A DNA stretch of 64,000 nt from Nocardioides silvaticus (GTDB lineage: Bacteria; Actinomycetota; Actinomycetes; Propionibacteriales; Nocardioidaceae), in contig NZ_QGDD01000007.1 in the NCBI RefSeq assembly GCF_003160695.1, forward strand, positions 186,001-250,000, written 5' to 3'. Positions 50,561 through 58,798 of the stretch are shown here, in pieces; the first letter of the stretch is position 1, and every line of letters starts with the position of its first letter. A program made the translations under genes and the position numbers. A model generated the notes under the pieces. That model made no database searches. It was not told the origin of the DNA and was given only the letters and a program-made list of their open reading frames with translations.

Positions 50561-50591
50561 GCAACCCCAGCGGCGGGGCGGAATCGCCCCG
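50548..50591 (+). other. Two hairpins after the leader ORF
   Basis: GGTTGCC-CGCTA-GGCAACC (50548-50566) is a 7-bp stem that contains the ORF end. CGGGGCG-GAAT-CGCCCCG (50574-50591) is a second 7-bp stem. They separate the leader ORF from the terminator stem that starts at 50596. Confidence 0.7.
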
Positions 50592-50595
50592 TTCA

Positions 50596-50710
50596 CTGAA
50601 GCCGGGCTGCCGGCGAATCCAACGCAGCCACCCGACCCGCAGGCGAACCGGGCACGTCCCCCGGTGCGGTCCGAACGGACCAACGCCTGCGGGTCGCTTC
50701 AGTTTTGTTT
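50596..50710 (+). terminator. Intrinsic terminator of the leader RNA
   Basis: GACCCGCAGGCG (50634-50645) pairs perfectly with CGCCTGCGGGTC (50684-50695). It is extended by CTGAAGC (50596-50602) with GCTTCAG (50696-50702) at the base and by GGTCC/GGACC (50668-50681) inside. It is followed at once by TTTTGTTT (50703-50710), the only true T tract near a stem in this window. Confidence 0.85.
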
Positions 50711-50763
50711 GGGCCGAGCGTGTCGCGCCATCGCGCGACTCGCCCCGCCTCGAGCCCGCGAGA

Positions 50764-50808
50764 AGTTGACGTAGGCAACTAACCTCAATAAGGTTGACAC
50801 TTGCAACC
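50764..50808 (+). promoter_or_regulatory. MFS-operon promoter with paired MarR-type operators
   Basis: -35 TTGACG (50766-50771), a 17-base spacer and -10 TAAGGT (50789-50794) form a strong promoter. AGTTG-N7-CAACT (50764-50780) covers the -35. GGTTG-N7-CAACC (50792-50808) covers the -10 and start. The two dyads have the same geometry and are centred 28 bases apart, so they fit repression by the MarR protein encoded at 52452-52910. Confidence 0.75.
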
Positions 50809-50841
50809 AATCTCCGAGTGATGAACCGAGGCGCACCCCGC

Positions 50842-52455
50842 ATGACCGAGACAGCCCCTGCCGAGCAGAGCGGCCAGATGTCGCACCGCGAGATCCTGGA
50901 GGCCCTGACCGGCCTGCTGCTCGCGATGTTCGTCGCGATGCTGTCGAGCACCGTTGTCACCAACGCGCTGCCCGCGATCGTGACCGACCTGCACGGCAAC
51001 CAGACCGGCTACACCTGGGTGGTCGTGGCGACGCTGCTGACGATGACGGCGACGACGCCGATCTGGGGCAAGTTCGCCGACCTGTTCAGCAAGAAGCTGC
51101 TGGTGCAGAGCGCGCTCGTCATCTTCTCGATCGGCTCGCTCATCGCGGCGTTCGCGCCGAGCATGGAGGTCCTCATCGCTGGCCGCGCCGTGCAGGGCCT
51201 CGGCATCGGCGGCCTGACCGCCCTGGTCCAGGTCGTGATCGCGTCGATGGTCAGCCCACGCGAGCGCGGCCGCTACAGCGGCTACATCGGCGCGACGTTC
51301 GCCGCCGCGACCGTCAGCGGCCCGCTGCTCGGTGGCGTCATCGTCGACAGCGCGTTGGGCTGGCGGGGCTGCTTCTTCCTGGGGCTCCCGGTCGCGGCGC
51401 TGGCGTTCGTCGTGCTGCAGAAGACGCTGAACCTGCCGGTGGTGCGGCGTGAAGTGCACATCGACTACCTCGGCGCGACGCTGATCGTCGGCGGCGTCAG
51501 CCTGGTGCTGATCTGGGTGTCGCTGGCCGGCACCAGCTTCGACTGGGTCTCCGGCACCACCGCCCTCCTCGTCGGCGGCGGCGTCGCGCTCGTCGCCGCG
51601 GCGGTGTACGTCGAGGGCCGGGTCGCAGCCGAGCCGGTGATCCCGCTCCACCTCTTCAAGGACCGCACGATCACCCTCGCCACGATCGCGTCGGTGATGG
51701 TCGGTGTGGCGATGTTCGGCTCGACGGTCTACCTCGGCCAGTACTTCCAGCTCGCCCGCGGGATGAGCCCGACCGAGGCCGGCCTGATGTCGATCGCGAT
51801 GGTCGGCGGGCTGGTCGCCTCCACCACGGTCACCGGGCGGCTCATCACCGCGACCGGCCTCTGGAAGCGCTACCTGGTCGGCGGCACCTTCCTCGTCGCC
51901 GTCGGCCTCGGCCTGCTCGGCACGATCGATGATGAGACGTCGCTGCTCGTCATCATCGGGTTCATGGTCGTTGTCGGCGTCGGCCTCGGCGCCTCGATGC
52001 AGAACCTCGTGCTCGCCGTGCAGAACACCGCGCACCCCAAGGACCTGGGCGCCGCCAGCTCGGTCGTCGCGTTCTTCCGCTCGCTGGGCGGCTCGATCGG
52101 CGTCTCGGCGCTCGGCGCGGTGCTGGCCCACCAGGTCAGCGGCGACGTGAAGGCCGGCGTCACGCGGCTGGCGGCCGAGGGCCGGCTGAGCCCCTCAGAG
52201 CTCGGCTCGCTCGAGCACTCCACCGGCGACATCCCCGACGTCAGCGCGCTGCCCGGTCCGGTGCAGACCGTCTACGAGGCCGCGATGGGAAGCGCGACCG
52301 GGCACCTGTTCCTCATCGCCGTGCCGTTCGCGGTCGCCGCCTTCCTGTGCGTGCTCTTCATCAAGGAGGTGCCGCTGCGGACCCACTCCGGCCCGGCCGA
52401 GACGGCGGCCCCCGAGGCGACCGACGAGCTGGTGCAGGAGGATGTCCGGTCATGA
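50842..52455 (+). CDS. MFS multidrug efflux transporter, DHA2 type
   Basis: This 537-residue proton-driven exporter has about 14 membrane helices. Motif A-like sequence is WGKFADLFSKK. Helix 5 has the antiporter motif form (SGPLLGGVIVD). Conserved ALPAIVTDL in helix 1 and QLARGMSPTEAGL are typical of the DHA2 group. ATG 50842 is chosen because GAGG lies about ten bases before it; ATG 50821 in the same frame is possible. The coding stop overlaps the MarR gene by four bases. Two operators and a strong promoter precede it, and a structured leader RNA lies further upstream. Confidence 0.9.
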   Translation: MTETAPAEQSGQMSHREILEALTGLLLAMFVAMLSSTVVTNALPAIVTDLHGNQTGYTWVVVATLLTMTATTPIWGKFADLFSKKLLVQSALVIFSIGSLIAAFAPSMEVLIAGRAVQGLGIGGLTALVQVVIASMVSPRERGRYSGYIGATFAAATVSGPLLGGVIVDSALGWRGCFFLGLPVAALAFVVLQKTLNLPVVRREVHIDYLGATLIVGGVSLVLIWVSLAGTSFDWVSGTTALLVGGGVALVAAAVYVEGRVAAEPVIPLHLFKDRTITLATIASVMVGVAMFGSTVYLGQYFQLARGMSPTEAGLMSIAMVGGLVASTTVTGRLITATGLWKRYLVGGTFLVAVGLGLLGTIDDETSLLVIIGFMVVVGVGLGASMQNLVLAVQNTAHPKDLGAASSVVAFFRSLGGSIGVSALGAVLAHQVSGDVKAGVTRLAAEGRLSPSELGSLEHSTGDIPDVSALPGPVQTVYEAAMGSATGHLFLIAVPFAVAAFLCVLFIKEVPLRTHSGPAETAAPEATDELVQEDVRS

Positions 52456-52910
52456 CCACCGCCCGTCCTGATGCCCTCCGCGAGCTCGAGCGCGAGGTAG
52501 GCGTGCTCATCCGCCGGGTGCGCCGCGTGATCGGCGAGCGGGCCCGGCTGGTGCACCCCGACCTGCAGTCCTCGTCGTACCTGATGCTCGGCTACGTCGT
52601 CGACCACGGGCCGCTCCGGGCGTCGGCGATGAGCACGATCTTCGACGTCGACAAGGGCGCGATCAGCCGTCAGGTGCAGCACCTGGTCGACCTCGGCCTG
52701 GTCGACCGCACGCCGGATCCCGACGACGGCCGCGCCACGCTGATCAGCGTCAGCGACGAGGGCGCCCGCCGGTTCCGGGACGTCACCGAGCACCGGCGCA
52801 AGTGGTTCGACGAGCGGCTCGGTGACTGGACCGCCGACGAGATCCTCGCCTTCGCCGGCACCATGCACCGCTACAACCAGGCGCTCGGGGCCGACGAGTC
52901 CTGGGCCTGA
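52452..52910 (+). CDS. MarR-family transcriptional regulator
   Basis: This 152-residue regulator has a winged helix (about 48-112): SSYLMLGYVVDHGPLRASAMSTIFDVDKGAISRQVQHLVDLGLVDR, then the wing DPDDGRATLISVSDEG. The ends form the dimerisation helices. ATG 52452 overlaps the stop of the efflux gene, so they are cotranscribed, and the paired dyads at 50764-50808 are likely its sites. It would thus act as a self-limiting repressor released by transported drugs, by analogy with other MarR-MFS pairs. Confidence 0.92.
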   Translation: MTTARPDALRELEREVGVLIRRVRRVIGERARLVHPDLQSSSYLMLGYVVDHGPLRASAMSTIFDVDKGAISRQVQHLVDLGLVDRTPDPDDGRATLISVSDEGARRFRDVTEHRRKWFDERLGDWTADEILAFAGTMHRYNQALGADESWA

Positions 52911-52923
52911 GGGCCCGACGACC

Positions 52924-54558
52924 TCAGCCCCTCAGCCAGACCGCCGTGTCCGGCGGGAGCCGGTCGCCGACCGGCCCGCTGCTGATCAGCACCTCGCCCG
53001 CCGGCATCGGCACCGAGCGCTCGCCGGCGTTGAGGAGCACGGTCACCCCGCCCCGTCGTACGACGAGGACGTCGCCCCCTGCCTCCGCGGTGCACGCCTC
53101 GTCGGTGCCGCGGACCCAGGTGCGACGCGCGGCCAGCGCCCGGCGGTAGAACGCGAGCGTCGAGTCCTCGTCGTCCTCCTGCGCCGCCACCGTGAGGGTG
53201 GCCCAGTCGCCGGGCTGGGGGATCCAGGGCTGGGCGTCGCCGGGGCTGAAGCCGTACGGCGGCGCGGTGCCCGCCCACGGCAGCGGGACCCGGCAGCCGT
53301 CCCGTCCGGGCTGGCCGGTGCGGAACCACGAGGGGTCCTGCCGCGCCTCGGGCGGCACGTCGACCTGCTCGAGGCCGAGCTCCTCGCCCTGGTAGAGGTA
53401 GGCCGAGCCCGGCAGCGCGAGCATCACCAGCGTCGCGGCGCGGGCGCGGGCGAGGCCGACCGGGCCGCCGCCGTACCGCGTCGGGTGGCGGACGACGTCG
53501 TGATTGCTGAGCACCCAGGTCGGCGGTGCGGCCTCGGCCGTCGCGAGCGCCGCGATCGACCCGGTGACGACCTCGGCGAACGCGGGGGCCGACCACTCAG
53601 CGGTGAGCCAGGCGAAGTTGAACGCCTGGTGCAGCTCGTCGGAGCGCACGAACTCCGCCATCGACGCTGCGGTCCGCGTCCAGGCTTCTGCGACGGCGAT
53701 GCGCTCGTCGGGCGAGCCGGCGGCGCCGTACTCCTCGAGCACGCGCCGCCACCGCCGGTAGACGTCGTGCACCTCGGGCTGCTCCCACATCGGCTCGTCG
53801 CGGAGCACCCGCTCGACCATCGAGCCGGTCGGGTCGTCCACCAGCTCGGACTGGTCCTGGTCGCGCAGGGTCGCCTCCTTGTAGAGGCCGTGCGCGACGT
53901 CGATCCGGAACCCGTCGACACCGCGGTCGAGCCAGAACCGGAGCACGTCCTCGAACATGTCGCCCACCTCGGGGTTGCGCCAGTCGAGGTCAGGCTGGGA
54001 GGTGTCGAACAGGTGGAGGTACCACTGGCCCGGCCGGGTCCCCGAGCCTGTCGAAGGGTCCGGCTCCGTGATCCTGGTCCAGGCGGGGCCGCCGAAGATC
54101 GAGCCCCAGTTGTTGGGCGGCTCGCTGCCGTCGGGGCCCCGGCCGTCGCGGAACAGGTAGCGAGCCCGCTCCGGCGAGCCCGGGGGAGCGGCGAGCGCCG
54201 CCTGGAACCACGGGTGCTGGTCGGAGGTGTGGTTGGGCACCAGGTCGACGATCACGCGGAGCCCGACCTCGTGGGCGCGGGCGAGCAGCGCGTCGGCGTC
54301 GTCGAGGGCACCGAACAGCGGGTCGATGTCGAGGTAGTCGGCGACGTCGTAGCCGTGGTCCTTCTGCGGGGACCGGTAGAACGGCGTGATCCAGAGCGCG
54401 TCGACGCCGAGGTCGCGCAGGTAGGGCAGCCGGGAGGTGATGCCCGCGAGATCGCCGACGCCGTCGCCGTCCGCGTCGGCGAAGCTGCGGATGTAGACCT
54501 GGTAGACGACGGCCTCCTGCCACCAGCCCGCAGCCGGCTGCGCCGGCGGGGTGCTCAC
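52924..54558 (-). CDS. Alpha-glucosidase, GH13 family
   Basis: This 544-residue enzyme hydrolyses terminal alpha-glucosidic bonds. It has the GH13 conserved regions: DLVPNHTSDQHPWF, GFRIDVAHG with nucleophile Asp-220, AVAEAW with acid/base Glu-291, and LSNHDVVRHPTRYGGG with Asp-354. It lacks a signal peptide, so it is cytoplasmic. GTG 54558 overlaps the stop of the upstream thioesterase-like gene. The segment DPSTGSGTR, near residue 165, is encoded by a palindromic repeat and interrupts the usual sequence before GQWYLHLF. Confidence 0.92.
   Translation of the reverse strand: MSTPPAQPAAGWWQEAVVYQVYIRSFADADGDGVGDLAGITSRLPYLRDLGVDALWITPFYRSPQKDHGYDVADYLDIDPLFGALDDADALLARAHEVGLRVIVDLVPNHTSDQHPWFQAALAAPPGSPERARYLFRDGRGPDGSEPPNNWGSIFGGPAWTRITEPDPSTGSGTRPGQWYLHLFDTSQPDLDWRNPEVGDMFEDVLRFWLDRGVDGFRIDVAHGLYKEATLRDQDQSELVDDPTGSMVERVLRDEPMWEQPEVHDVYRRWRRVLEEYGAAGSPDERIAVAEAWTRTAASMAEFVRSDELHQAFNFAWLTAEWSAPAFAEVVTGSIAALATAEAAPPTWVLSNHDVVRHPTRYGGGPVGLARARAATLVMLALPGSAYLYQGEELGLEQVDVPPEARQDPSWFRTGQPGRDGCRVPLPWAGTAPPYGFSPGDAQPWIPQPGDWATLTVAAQEDDEDSTLAFYRRALAARRTWVRGTDEACTAEAGGDVLVVRRGGVTVLLNAGERSVPMPAGEVLISSGPVGDRLPPDTAVWLRG
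54037..54062 (+). repeat. Short palindromic repeat inside the alpha-glucosidase gene
   Basis: CCCCGAGCCTGTCGAAGGGT matches the dispersed CCTGTCGA element. On the coding strand it is read as DPSTGSGTR, between ITEP and PGQWYLH. Confidence 0.6.
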
Positions 54559-55262
54559 GCGAAGTCCTCGACGTCGACGGCGATCCAGACGTGCTCGGCA
54601 GTCGCGATCAGGGCGCCGTCGGGCGCGTAGAGGGAGGAGGCGGTGAACGCCTTGCGGCCCTCCTCGCGGCGCAGGGTGCCGACCACGACGTGCTGCTCGC
54701 CGGAGACCGGGAGCCGGTCGATCCGCGCGGTCATCGTGCCGAGCACCATCGGCCGCTCGCCCACGCCCGTCGCCCAGCCGCCGGAGCAGTCGAGCGCGGC
54801 CCAGGCGATGGGCACCGTGACGTCGTACGGCGTCCACGTTGTGGCCACGCGCGAGGCGTCGCCGGCGACGGGACCGGGGAAGATGTGCAGCCCCTCGCCC
54901 TCCTCGCGGTCGGGGCCGCAGGCGAAGCAGGTCGGGAACGGGTGCTTCTCGAAGCCGGGATAGCGGGTCTGCGCGTCGGCGGCCTCCGCCGCGCTCACCG
55001 CGGCGACCGGCTCCAGGTCGGCCGCGGCGACGCGGGCCTCGGCAACGGTCCGCCCGTCGTGGACGGCCGCGAGCCCGGTCTCGCTCTCCTCGATCTTGAG
55101 TGGCGTCTCCAGCGGCGGCGGGAGCCGGAGGGCGACCGTGCTCGCCGTCCCGGTGCCGGCGAGGCGCTCGGCCAGCGCGCCCGCCGTCCACCCGCCGTTG
55201 CCGGAGCGGCGCGGACCGTGGAAGCGCTGGGGGATGGTGAGCGGCTCGTGGTTGGGCTGCAT
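54555..55262 (-). CDS. Acyl-CoA thioesterase-like protein
   Basis: This 235-residue protein is probably a two-hotdog thioesterase. The first half has GGWTAGALAERLAG, where the hotdog helix usually has a Gly-rich turn, and the second has CFACGPDREEGEGLHIFPG followed by WAALDCSGGWATG. The CFACG form with two cysteines is notable. ATG 55262 has CAGGCT six bases upstream. The gene is coupled to the alpha-glucosidase by a four-base overlap; the metabolic link between them is unclear. The family assignment is tentative. Confidence 0.6.
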   Translation of the reverse strand: MQPNHEPLTIPQRFHGPRRSGNGGWTAGALAERLAGTGTASTVALRLPPPLETPLKIEESETGLAAVHDGRTVAEARVAAADLEPVAAVSAAEAADAQTRYPGFEKHPFPTCFACGPDREEGEGLHIFPGPVAGDASRVATTWTPYDVTVPIAWAALDCSGGWATGVGERPMVLGTMTARIDRLPVSGEQHVVVGTLRREEGRKAFTASSLYAPDGALIATAEHVWIAVDVEDFA

Positions 55263-55327
55263 CCCCTGAGCCTGCCAAACCCGCCCTTCGGTGCATAAGC
55301 CTGGGCCCATGAGACAGGATGGGGACC

Positions 55328-56014
55328 GTGAGTGACCTGATCGACACCACGGAGATGTACCTCCGCACCATCTACGAGCTGGTCGAAGAGGGGATCGTCC
55401 CGCTGCGGGCGCGGATCGCCGAACGCCTGCACCAGAGCGGCCCGACCGTCTCGCAGACGGTGGCCCGGATGGAGCGCGACGGCCTCCTGACGGTCGAGGG
55501 CGACCGGCACCTCGAGCTCACCGACGACGGACTGCGGCTCGCCACCCGGGTGATGCGCAAGCACCGGCTCGCCGAGCGGCTGCTCACCGACGTCATCGGT
55601 CTCGACTGGGAGCTCGTCCACGAGGAGGCGTGCCGCTGGGAGCACGTGATCTCCGAGACCGTCGAGCGCCGGTTGCTCGAGCTGCTCGACCACCCCACGG
55701 AGTCGCCCTACGGCAACCCGATCCCCGGCCTCGCCGAGCTCGGCGAGGACAACGACGGCGAGGCGTTCATGGCCGACGTCGAGCCGCTCTCGAAGGCCGC
55801 GGCCGAGGAACCCAGCCGCGCCCTGGTCCGCCGGATCTCCGAGGAGATGCAGAAGGACGAGTCGCTGATGAGCGCCATGCGCCGCGTCGGCGCGCTGCCC
55901 GACAAGACGATCACGATCCAGGCCACCGCCGACGGCGTGCTCGTCGGCTCCGGCGGCGAGAGCGCCGAGATCTTCCCCGAGGCCGCGGACCACATCTTCG
56001 TCAAACGACTCTAG
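55328..56014 (+). CDS. Iron-dependent regulator, IdeR/DtxR family
   Basis: This 228-residue metal-dependent repressor closely matches actinobacterial IdeR: N-terminal helix-turn-helix (LIDTTEMYLRTIYELVEEGI, ARIAERLHQSGPTVSQTVAR), the dimerisation and metal-binding domain with WEHVISETVERRL, and a C-terminal SH3-like domain (ITIQATADGVLVG...DHIFVKRL). Metal ligands Met-10-like and Cys/His/Glu residues (EEACRWEH) are present. The start GTG 55328 aligns with IdeR, and CAGGAT ends seven bases before it. It is divergent from the thioesterase gene. Confidence 0.88.
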   Translation: MSDLIDTTEMYLRTIYELVEEGIVPLRARIAERLHQSGPTVSQTVARMERDGLLTVEGDRHLELTDDGLRLATRVMRKHRLAERLLTDVIGLDWELVHEEACRWEHVISETVERRLLELLDHPTESPYGNPIPGLAELGEDNDGEAFMADVEPLSKAAAEEPSRALVRRISEEMQKDESLMSAMRRVGALPDKTITIQATADGVLVGSGGESAEIFPEAADHIFVKRL

Positions 56015-56057
56015 CCTTCTGCGCGAGCGACACGCTGCCGCGCCGCGGTCGACGCCG

Positions 56058-56927
56058 TCACGGGTCGAGGCCGCCGGCGGCTTGCGGACGACGCGCCGAC
56101 GCGAGCTGCGTCAGCCATTCCGAGGTGCCCGCGTCGACCTTGTAGGACGCCAGCGGGTCGCCGCGGGTCTCGCCGCGGTTGAGGATGACGACGGGCACGC
56201 CGAGCTTGGCCGCGCGGCGGACGAACCGGAGGCCGCTCATCACGGTGAGGCTGGAGCCGGCGACGAGCAGCACGCCGCCGAGGTCGGGCAGCGCGTCGAC
56301 CGCGGCGTAGCAGCGAGCGACCCGCGCGGGCGGGACGTTCTCGCCGAAGAACACGACGTCGGGCTTGAGGTCGCCGCCACAGTCGTCGCACCCGGGTACG
56401 ACGAAGCCGGCGGTGTCCTCGAGGTCGACGTCGCCGTCGGGCCGGGAGGCGACCGATGCGTGCCGCTCCACCCAGCCGGGATTGAGCTCGGCCAGCCGCT
56501 GCTGCAGGGCGGCGCGCGTCGTCGTACGCCGGCAGGACAGGCAGACCACGTCGGCGATCCGGCCGTGCAGCGCGACGAGGGCCGGGGTGCCGACCGCCTC
56601 GTGGAGGCCGTCGACGTTCTGGGTGATGACCAGCTCGGCGTCTAGCTGCGCGACCGCGTGGTGACCGAGGTTCGGCGCCGCGCCGCCCATCCGCGACCAG
56701 CCGAGGTGGGAGCGGGCCCAGTACCGCTGCTGCGCCTCCCGCCCGGACACGAACTCCTGGTAGGTCATCGGCATCCGCGCCGGTGACCCCGGCCCGCGGT
56801 AGTCCGGGATGCCCGAGTCGGTCGACAGCCCGGCGCCGGTCAGCACCACCAAGGGACGGCCGGCGCACAGCTCCAGCGCGCTTCCGGCCCGTTGGTCGAG
56901 CCTGTCGAGGCTCCCCGCGGTCGTCAC
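56058..56927 (-). CDS. NAD-dependent protein deacetylase, sirtuin
   Basis: This 289-residue class II-type sirtuin removes acetyl or acyl groups from lysine using NAD and releases O-acetyl-ADP-ribose. Motifs are LTGAGLSTDSGIPDYRG, TQNVDGLHEAVG, the catalytic His in LHGRIADVVC, zinc cysteines in VCLSCRR and CDDCGG, and GSSLTVMSG. GTG 56927 is supported by TACTCT seven bases upstream. As a result the residues GSLDRLDQRA are encoded by a palindromic repeat. No operon partner is seen. Confidence 0.9.
   Translation of the reverse strand: MTTAGSLDRLDQRAGSALELCAGRPLVVLTGAGLSTDSGIPDYRGPGSPARMPMTYQEFVSGREAQQRYWARSHLGWSRMGGAAPNLGHHAVAQLDAELVITQNVDGLHEAVGTPALVALHGRIADVVCLSCRRTTTRAALQQRLAELNPGWVERHASVASRPDGDVDLEDTAGFVVPGCDDCGGDLKPDVVFFGENVPPARVARCYAAVDALPDLGGVLLVAGSSLTVMSGLRFVRRAAKLGVPVVILNRGETRGDPLASYKVDAGTSEWLTQLASARRPQAAGGLDP
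56891..56917 (+). repeat. Short palindromic repeat at the sirtuin N-terminus
   Basis: TTGGTCGAGCCTGTCGAGGC contains the full dispersed element. It codes for residues about 5-12 of the sirtuin. Confidence 0.6.
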
Positions 56928-56998
56928 GCCAGCAAGAGTACGGCGACCCCGTGCAACCCCGCGGCGCCGCGGATCCGTTGTAGGAGCATGGAGGCACC

Positions 56999-57520
56999 GT
57001 GCTGAGCAGCCGAGACCGCGACCGCGAGTTCGCCGACTTCGTCCGTGCCCACCGAGGCGGGCTGGTGACCACCGCGCGCCTGCTGGCCGCGGGCGACGGT
57101 CACCTCGCCGAGGACCTGGTGCAGACCGCGCTGGTGCGGGTCTACCTGGCGTGGGGACGGGCCCGGTCGGGCAACCCGCTCGCCTACGCCCGCCGCACCC
57201 TCGTCAACTGCACCGCCGACCACCACCGCCGCGGCTCCACCCGCCGGGAGCACGCCGCGGCGGAGCTCCCCGACACCGCGGCCGCGCCCGGCGCCGGTCG
57301 GTCCGAGGAGCTCGACGCCGAGCTCGTCGCGGCCCTCGGCGCCCTGCCGCCGCGGATGCGCGCGGCGGTCGTGCTGCGCCACGTCCACGACCTCTCCGTC
57401 GACGACACCGCGCACGCGCTCGGCTGCTCCGTCGGCACCGTCAAGAGCCAGACCGCACGCGGGCTGGAGAAGCTCCGCGCTGCCCTCGCCGTACCCACTC
57501 TCGAAGGAGACCCCCGATGA
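56999..57520 (+). CDS. SigE-type ECF RNA polymerase sigma factor
   Basis: This 173-residue ECF sigma factor has region 2 (about 8-75: FVRAHRGGLVTTARLLAAGDGHLAEDLVQTALVRVYLAWGRA) and region 4 (about 105-160: LGALPPRMRAAVVLRHVHDLSVDDTAHALGCSVGTVKSQTARGLEKLR). The class is the large SigE-family of actinobacteria. GTG 56999 follows GGAGG by only three bases; the spacing is short but no better start exists. The gene overlaps the next one, which encodes its probable partner in the membrane. Confidence 0.85.
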   Translation: MLSSRDRDREFADFVRAHRGGLVTTARLLAAGDGHLAEDLVQTALVRVYLAWGRARSGNPLAYARRTLVNCTADHHRRGSTRREHAAAELPDTAAAPGAGRSEELDAELVAALGALPPRMRAAVVLRHVHDLSVDDTAHALGCSVGTVKSQTARGLEKLRAALAVPTLEGDPR

Positions 57521-58152
57521 ACGACCTGCTCGACCGCCTGGCCCGCCTCGACTCCGCCGCGACCCCCTCCGACGGCGACGTCGCGGGCGACCTGGCCCGC
57601 GCCCACACCGCCCTCGGCCGCCGGCGGCGCACGCGCGCCGCGATCGCCGGCACCGGCCTCACCCTCGGGGTGGGCGCGGCGCTCGGCGTCGTGGTCGTCA
57701 TCGGCGACGACCCCGTCGACAACCCGCCGACGGTGGCTCCGAGCCCGTCCGACGCCCTGCCGCTGGTGGCCTACACCGGGCCGCAGGTGGAGGGCTTCGA
57801 GCTCGGCAAGGTGCCGGAGGGATATGTGATCCAGGGGTCGGACGCCTTCGTGCTGACCCTCGCCGAGCCCGGCGACGACAGCCACTACCTGGGGTTCGAC
57901 GGCAAGGTCGTGATCATGCTCGAGTCGCAGAGCGCCGCGCAGCGGCTCGGCGACGGGCAGGACGTCACCGTGAACGGCGAGCCCGGCGTCCTGCAGGGGG
58001 CGCCCGGCGAGACCCGCAACCTCCGCTACTTCCAGGGCGACAAGCTGGTCCTGATCCAGGTCTGGGAGACCATCGAGCTGACCGACGAGCAGATCGTCGA
58101 GCTCGCCGAGAGCGTCACCGTCACCTCCGACGCGGAGGCCGGCGTCGGCTGA
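57517..58152 (+). CDS. Membrane protein cotranscribed with the sigma factor
   Basis: This 211-residue protein has a charged N-terminal 40 residues, one membrane helix (AAIAGTGLTLGVGAALGVVVVIG, about 43-65) and an external beta-rich domain of about 140 residues. ATG 57517 overlaps the sigma stop, with GAAGGAGA before it. The layout fits a sigma-factor partner or anti-sigma factor, although no zinc-binding HxxxCxxC motif is present in the cytoplasmic part. The sensor role is inferred from gene order. Confidence 0.65.
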   Translation: MNDLLDRLARLDSAATPSDGDVAGDLARAHTALGRRRRTRAAIAGTGLTLGVGAALGVVVVIGDDPVDNPPTVAPSPSDALPLVAYTGPQVEGFELGKVPEGYVIQGSDAFVLTLAEPGDDSHYLGFDGKVVIMLESQSAAQRLGDGQDVTVNGEPGVLQGAPGETRNLRYFQGDKLVLIQVWETIELTDEQIVELAESVTVTSDAEAGVG

Positions 58153-58160
58153 TCCCCCGG

Positions 58161-58787
58161 TCAGTCCTCGATGAGCGGCACGAACGCGTAGCGGCCGTGC
58201 TGCTCCACCACCGGCCCCTCCGGGGTGAGCACGATCCGGTGCATCACCCCGACCACCGGGACGACCAGCACACCCCCGACCGCCAGCTGCTCCACGAGGG
58301 CCATCGGCACCTGGTCCGCGTCGGCCGAGACCAGCACCCGGTCGTACGGCGCCTCCTCCGGCCGGCCCAGCACCCCTGGGTCGGCCGGGTGGATGGTGGC
58401 CGGCGCGAAGCGGGATAGTCCCTGACGAAAAGCACCTGATTCGGACGGATCCGGGTGCTTTTCGTCAGGGACTATCCGCCCCAGCGCCTCCCGACTCCGC
58501 TCGACGAGCTCGGGGATCCGCTCGACGGCGATCACGCAGCCGTCGGGGGCGACGAGGTGGGCGAGGAGGGCGGTGGTCCAGCCGGAGCCGGAGCCGACAT
58601 CGAGGACCCGGTCGCCGGGCTGCGGGTCGAGCAGCGCCAGCATGGTGCGCACCGTCGTCGGCTGGCTGTTGGTGACGCCGTGGCCGATGTCGAGGGCGCG
58701 GTCGAGGTGCGCGGACGCCTGCTGCCCGGCGGGGAGGAAGTCGCGGCGGGGGACCGCCGCGAACGCCTCGTCCAGCCGGGAGCTCAT
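58161..58787 (-). CDS. Protein-L-isoaspartate methyltransferase-like protein with a repeat insert
   Basis: This 208-residue protein has the PCMT core: PRRDFLP, GHGVTNSQPTTVRTMLALL, motif I VLDVGSGSGWTTALLA, AVERIPEL, and YDRVLVSADADQVP. The usual link between AVE.PEL...R and PYDRVL is lengthened here by a stretch (residues about 103-127) read through the inverted repeat 58413-58477, RIVPDEKHPDPSESGAF then RQGLSRF. The reading frame stays open through the insert. Whether the enzyme is still active is unclear, because the acidic end of motif II that binds SAM may be displaced. Confidence 0.75.
   Translation of the reverse strand: MSSRLDEAFAAVPRRDFLPAGQQASAHLDRALDIGHGVTNSQPTTVRTMLALLDPQPGDRVLDVGSGSGWTTALLAHLVAPDGCVIAVERIPELVERSREALGRIVPDEKHPDPSESGAFRQGLSRFAPATIHPADPGVLGRPEEAPYDRVLVSADADQVPMALVEQLAVGGVLVVPVVGVMHRIVLTPEGPVVEQHGRYAFVPLIED
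58413..58477. repeat. Inverted-repeat element, copy B, inside a coding sequence
   Basis: The arms 58413-58436 (opening GGATAGTCCCTGACG) and 58454-58477 are perfectly complementary over 24 bp with a 17-base loop containing CGGATCCG. Arms match copy A at 45134-45192; loops have equal length but different sequence. Both strands are open, so it passes through the methyltransferase gene in frame. Confidence 0.92.
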
Positions 58788-58798
58788 CGCGTCACGAC

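Noticed and set aside
58161..58787. Calling the PCMT-like gene a pseudogene
   Set aside because: The repeat keeps the frame open, and all motifs other than the linker are intact, so loss of function is not shown.
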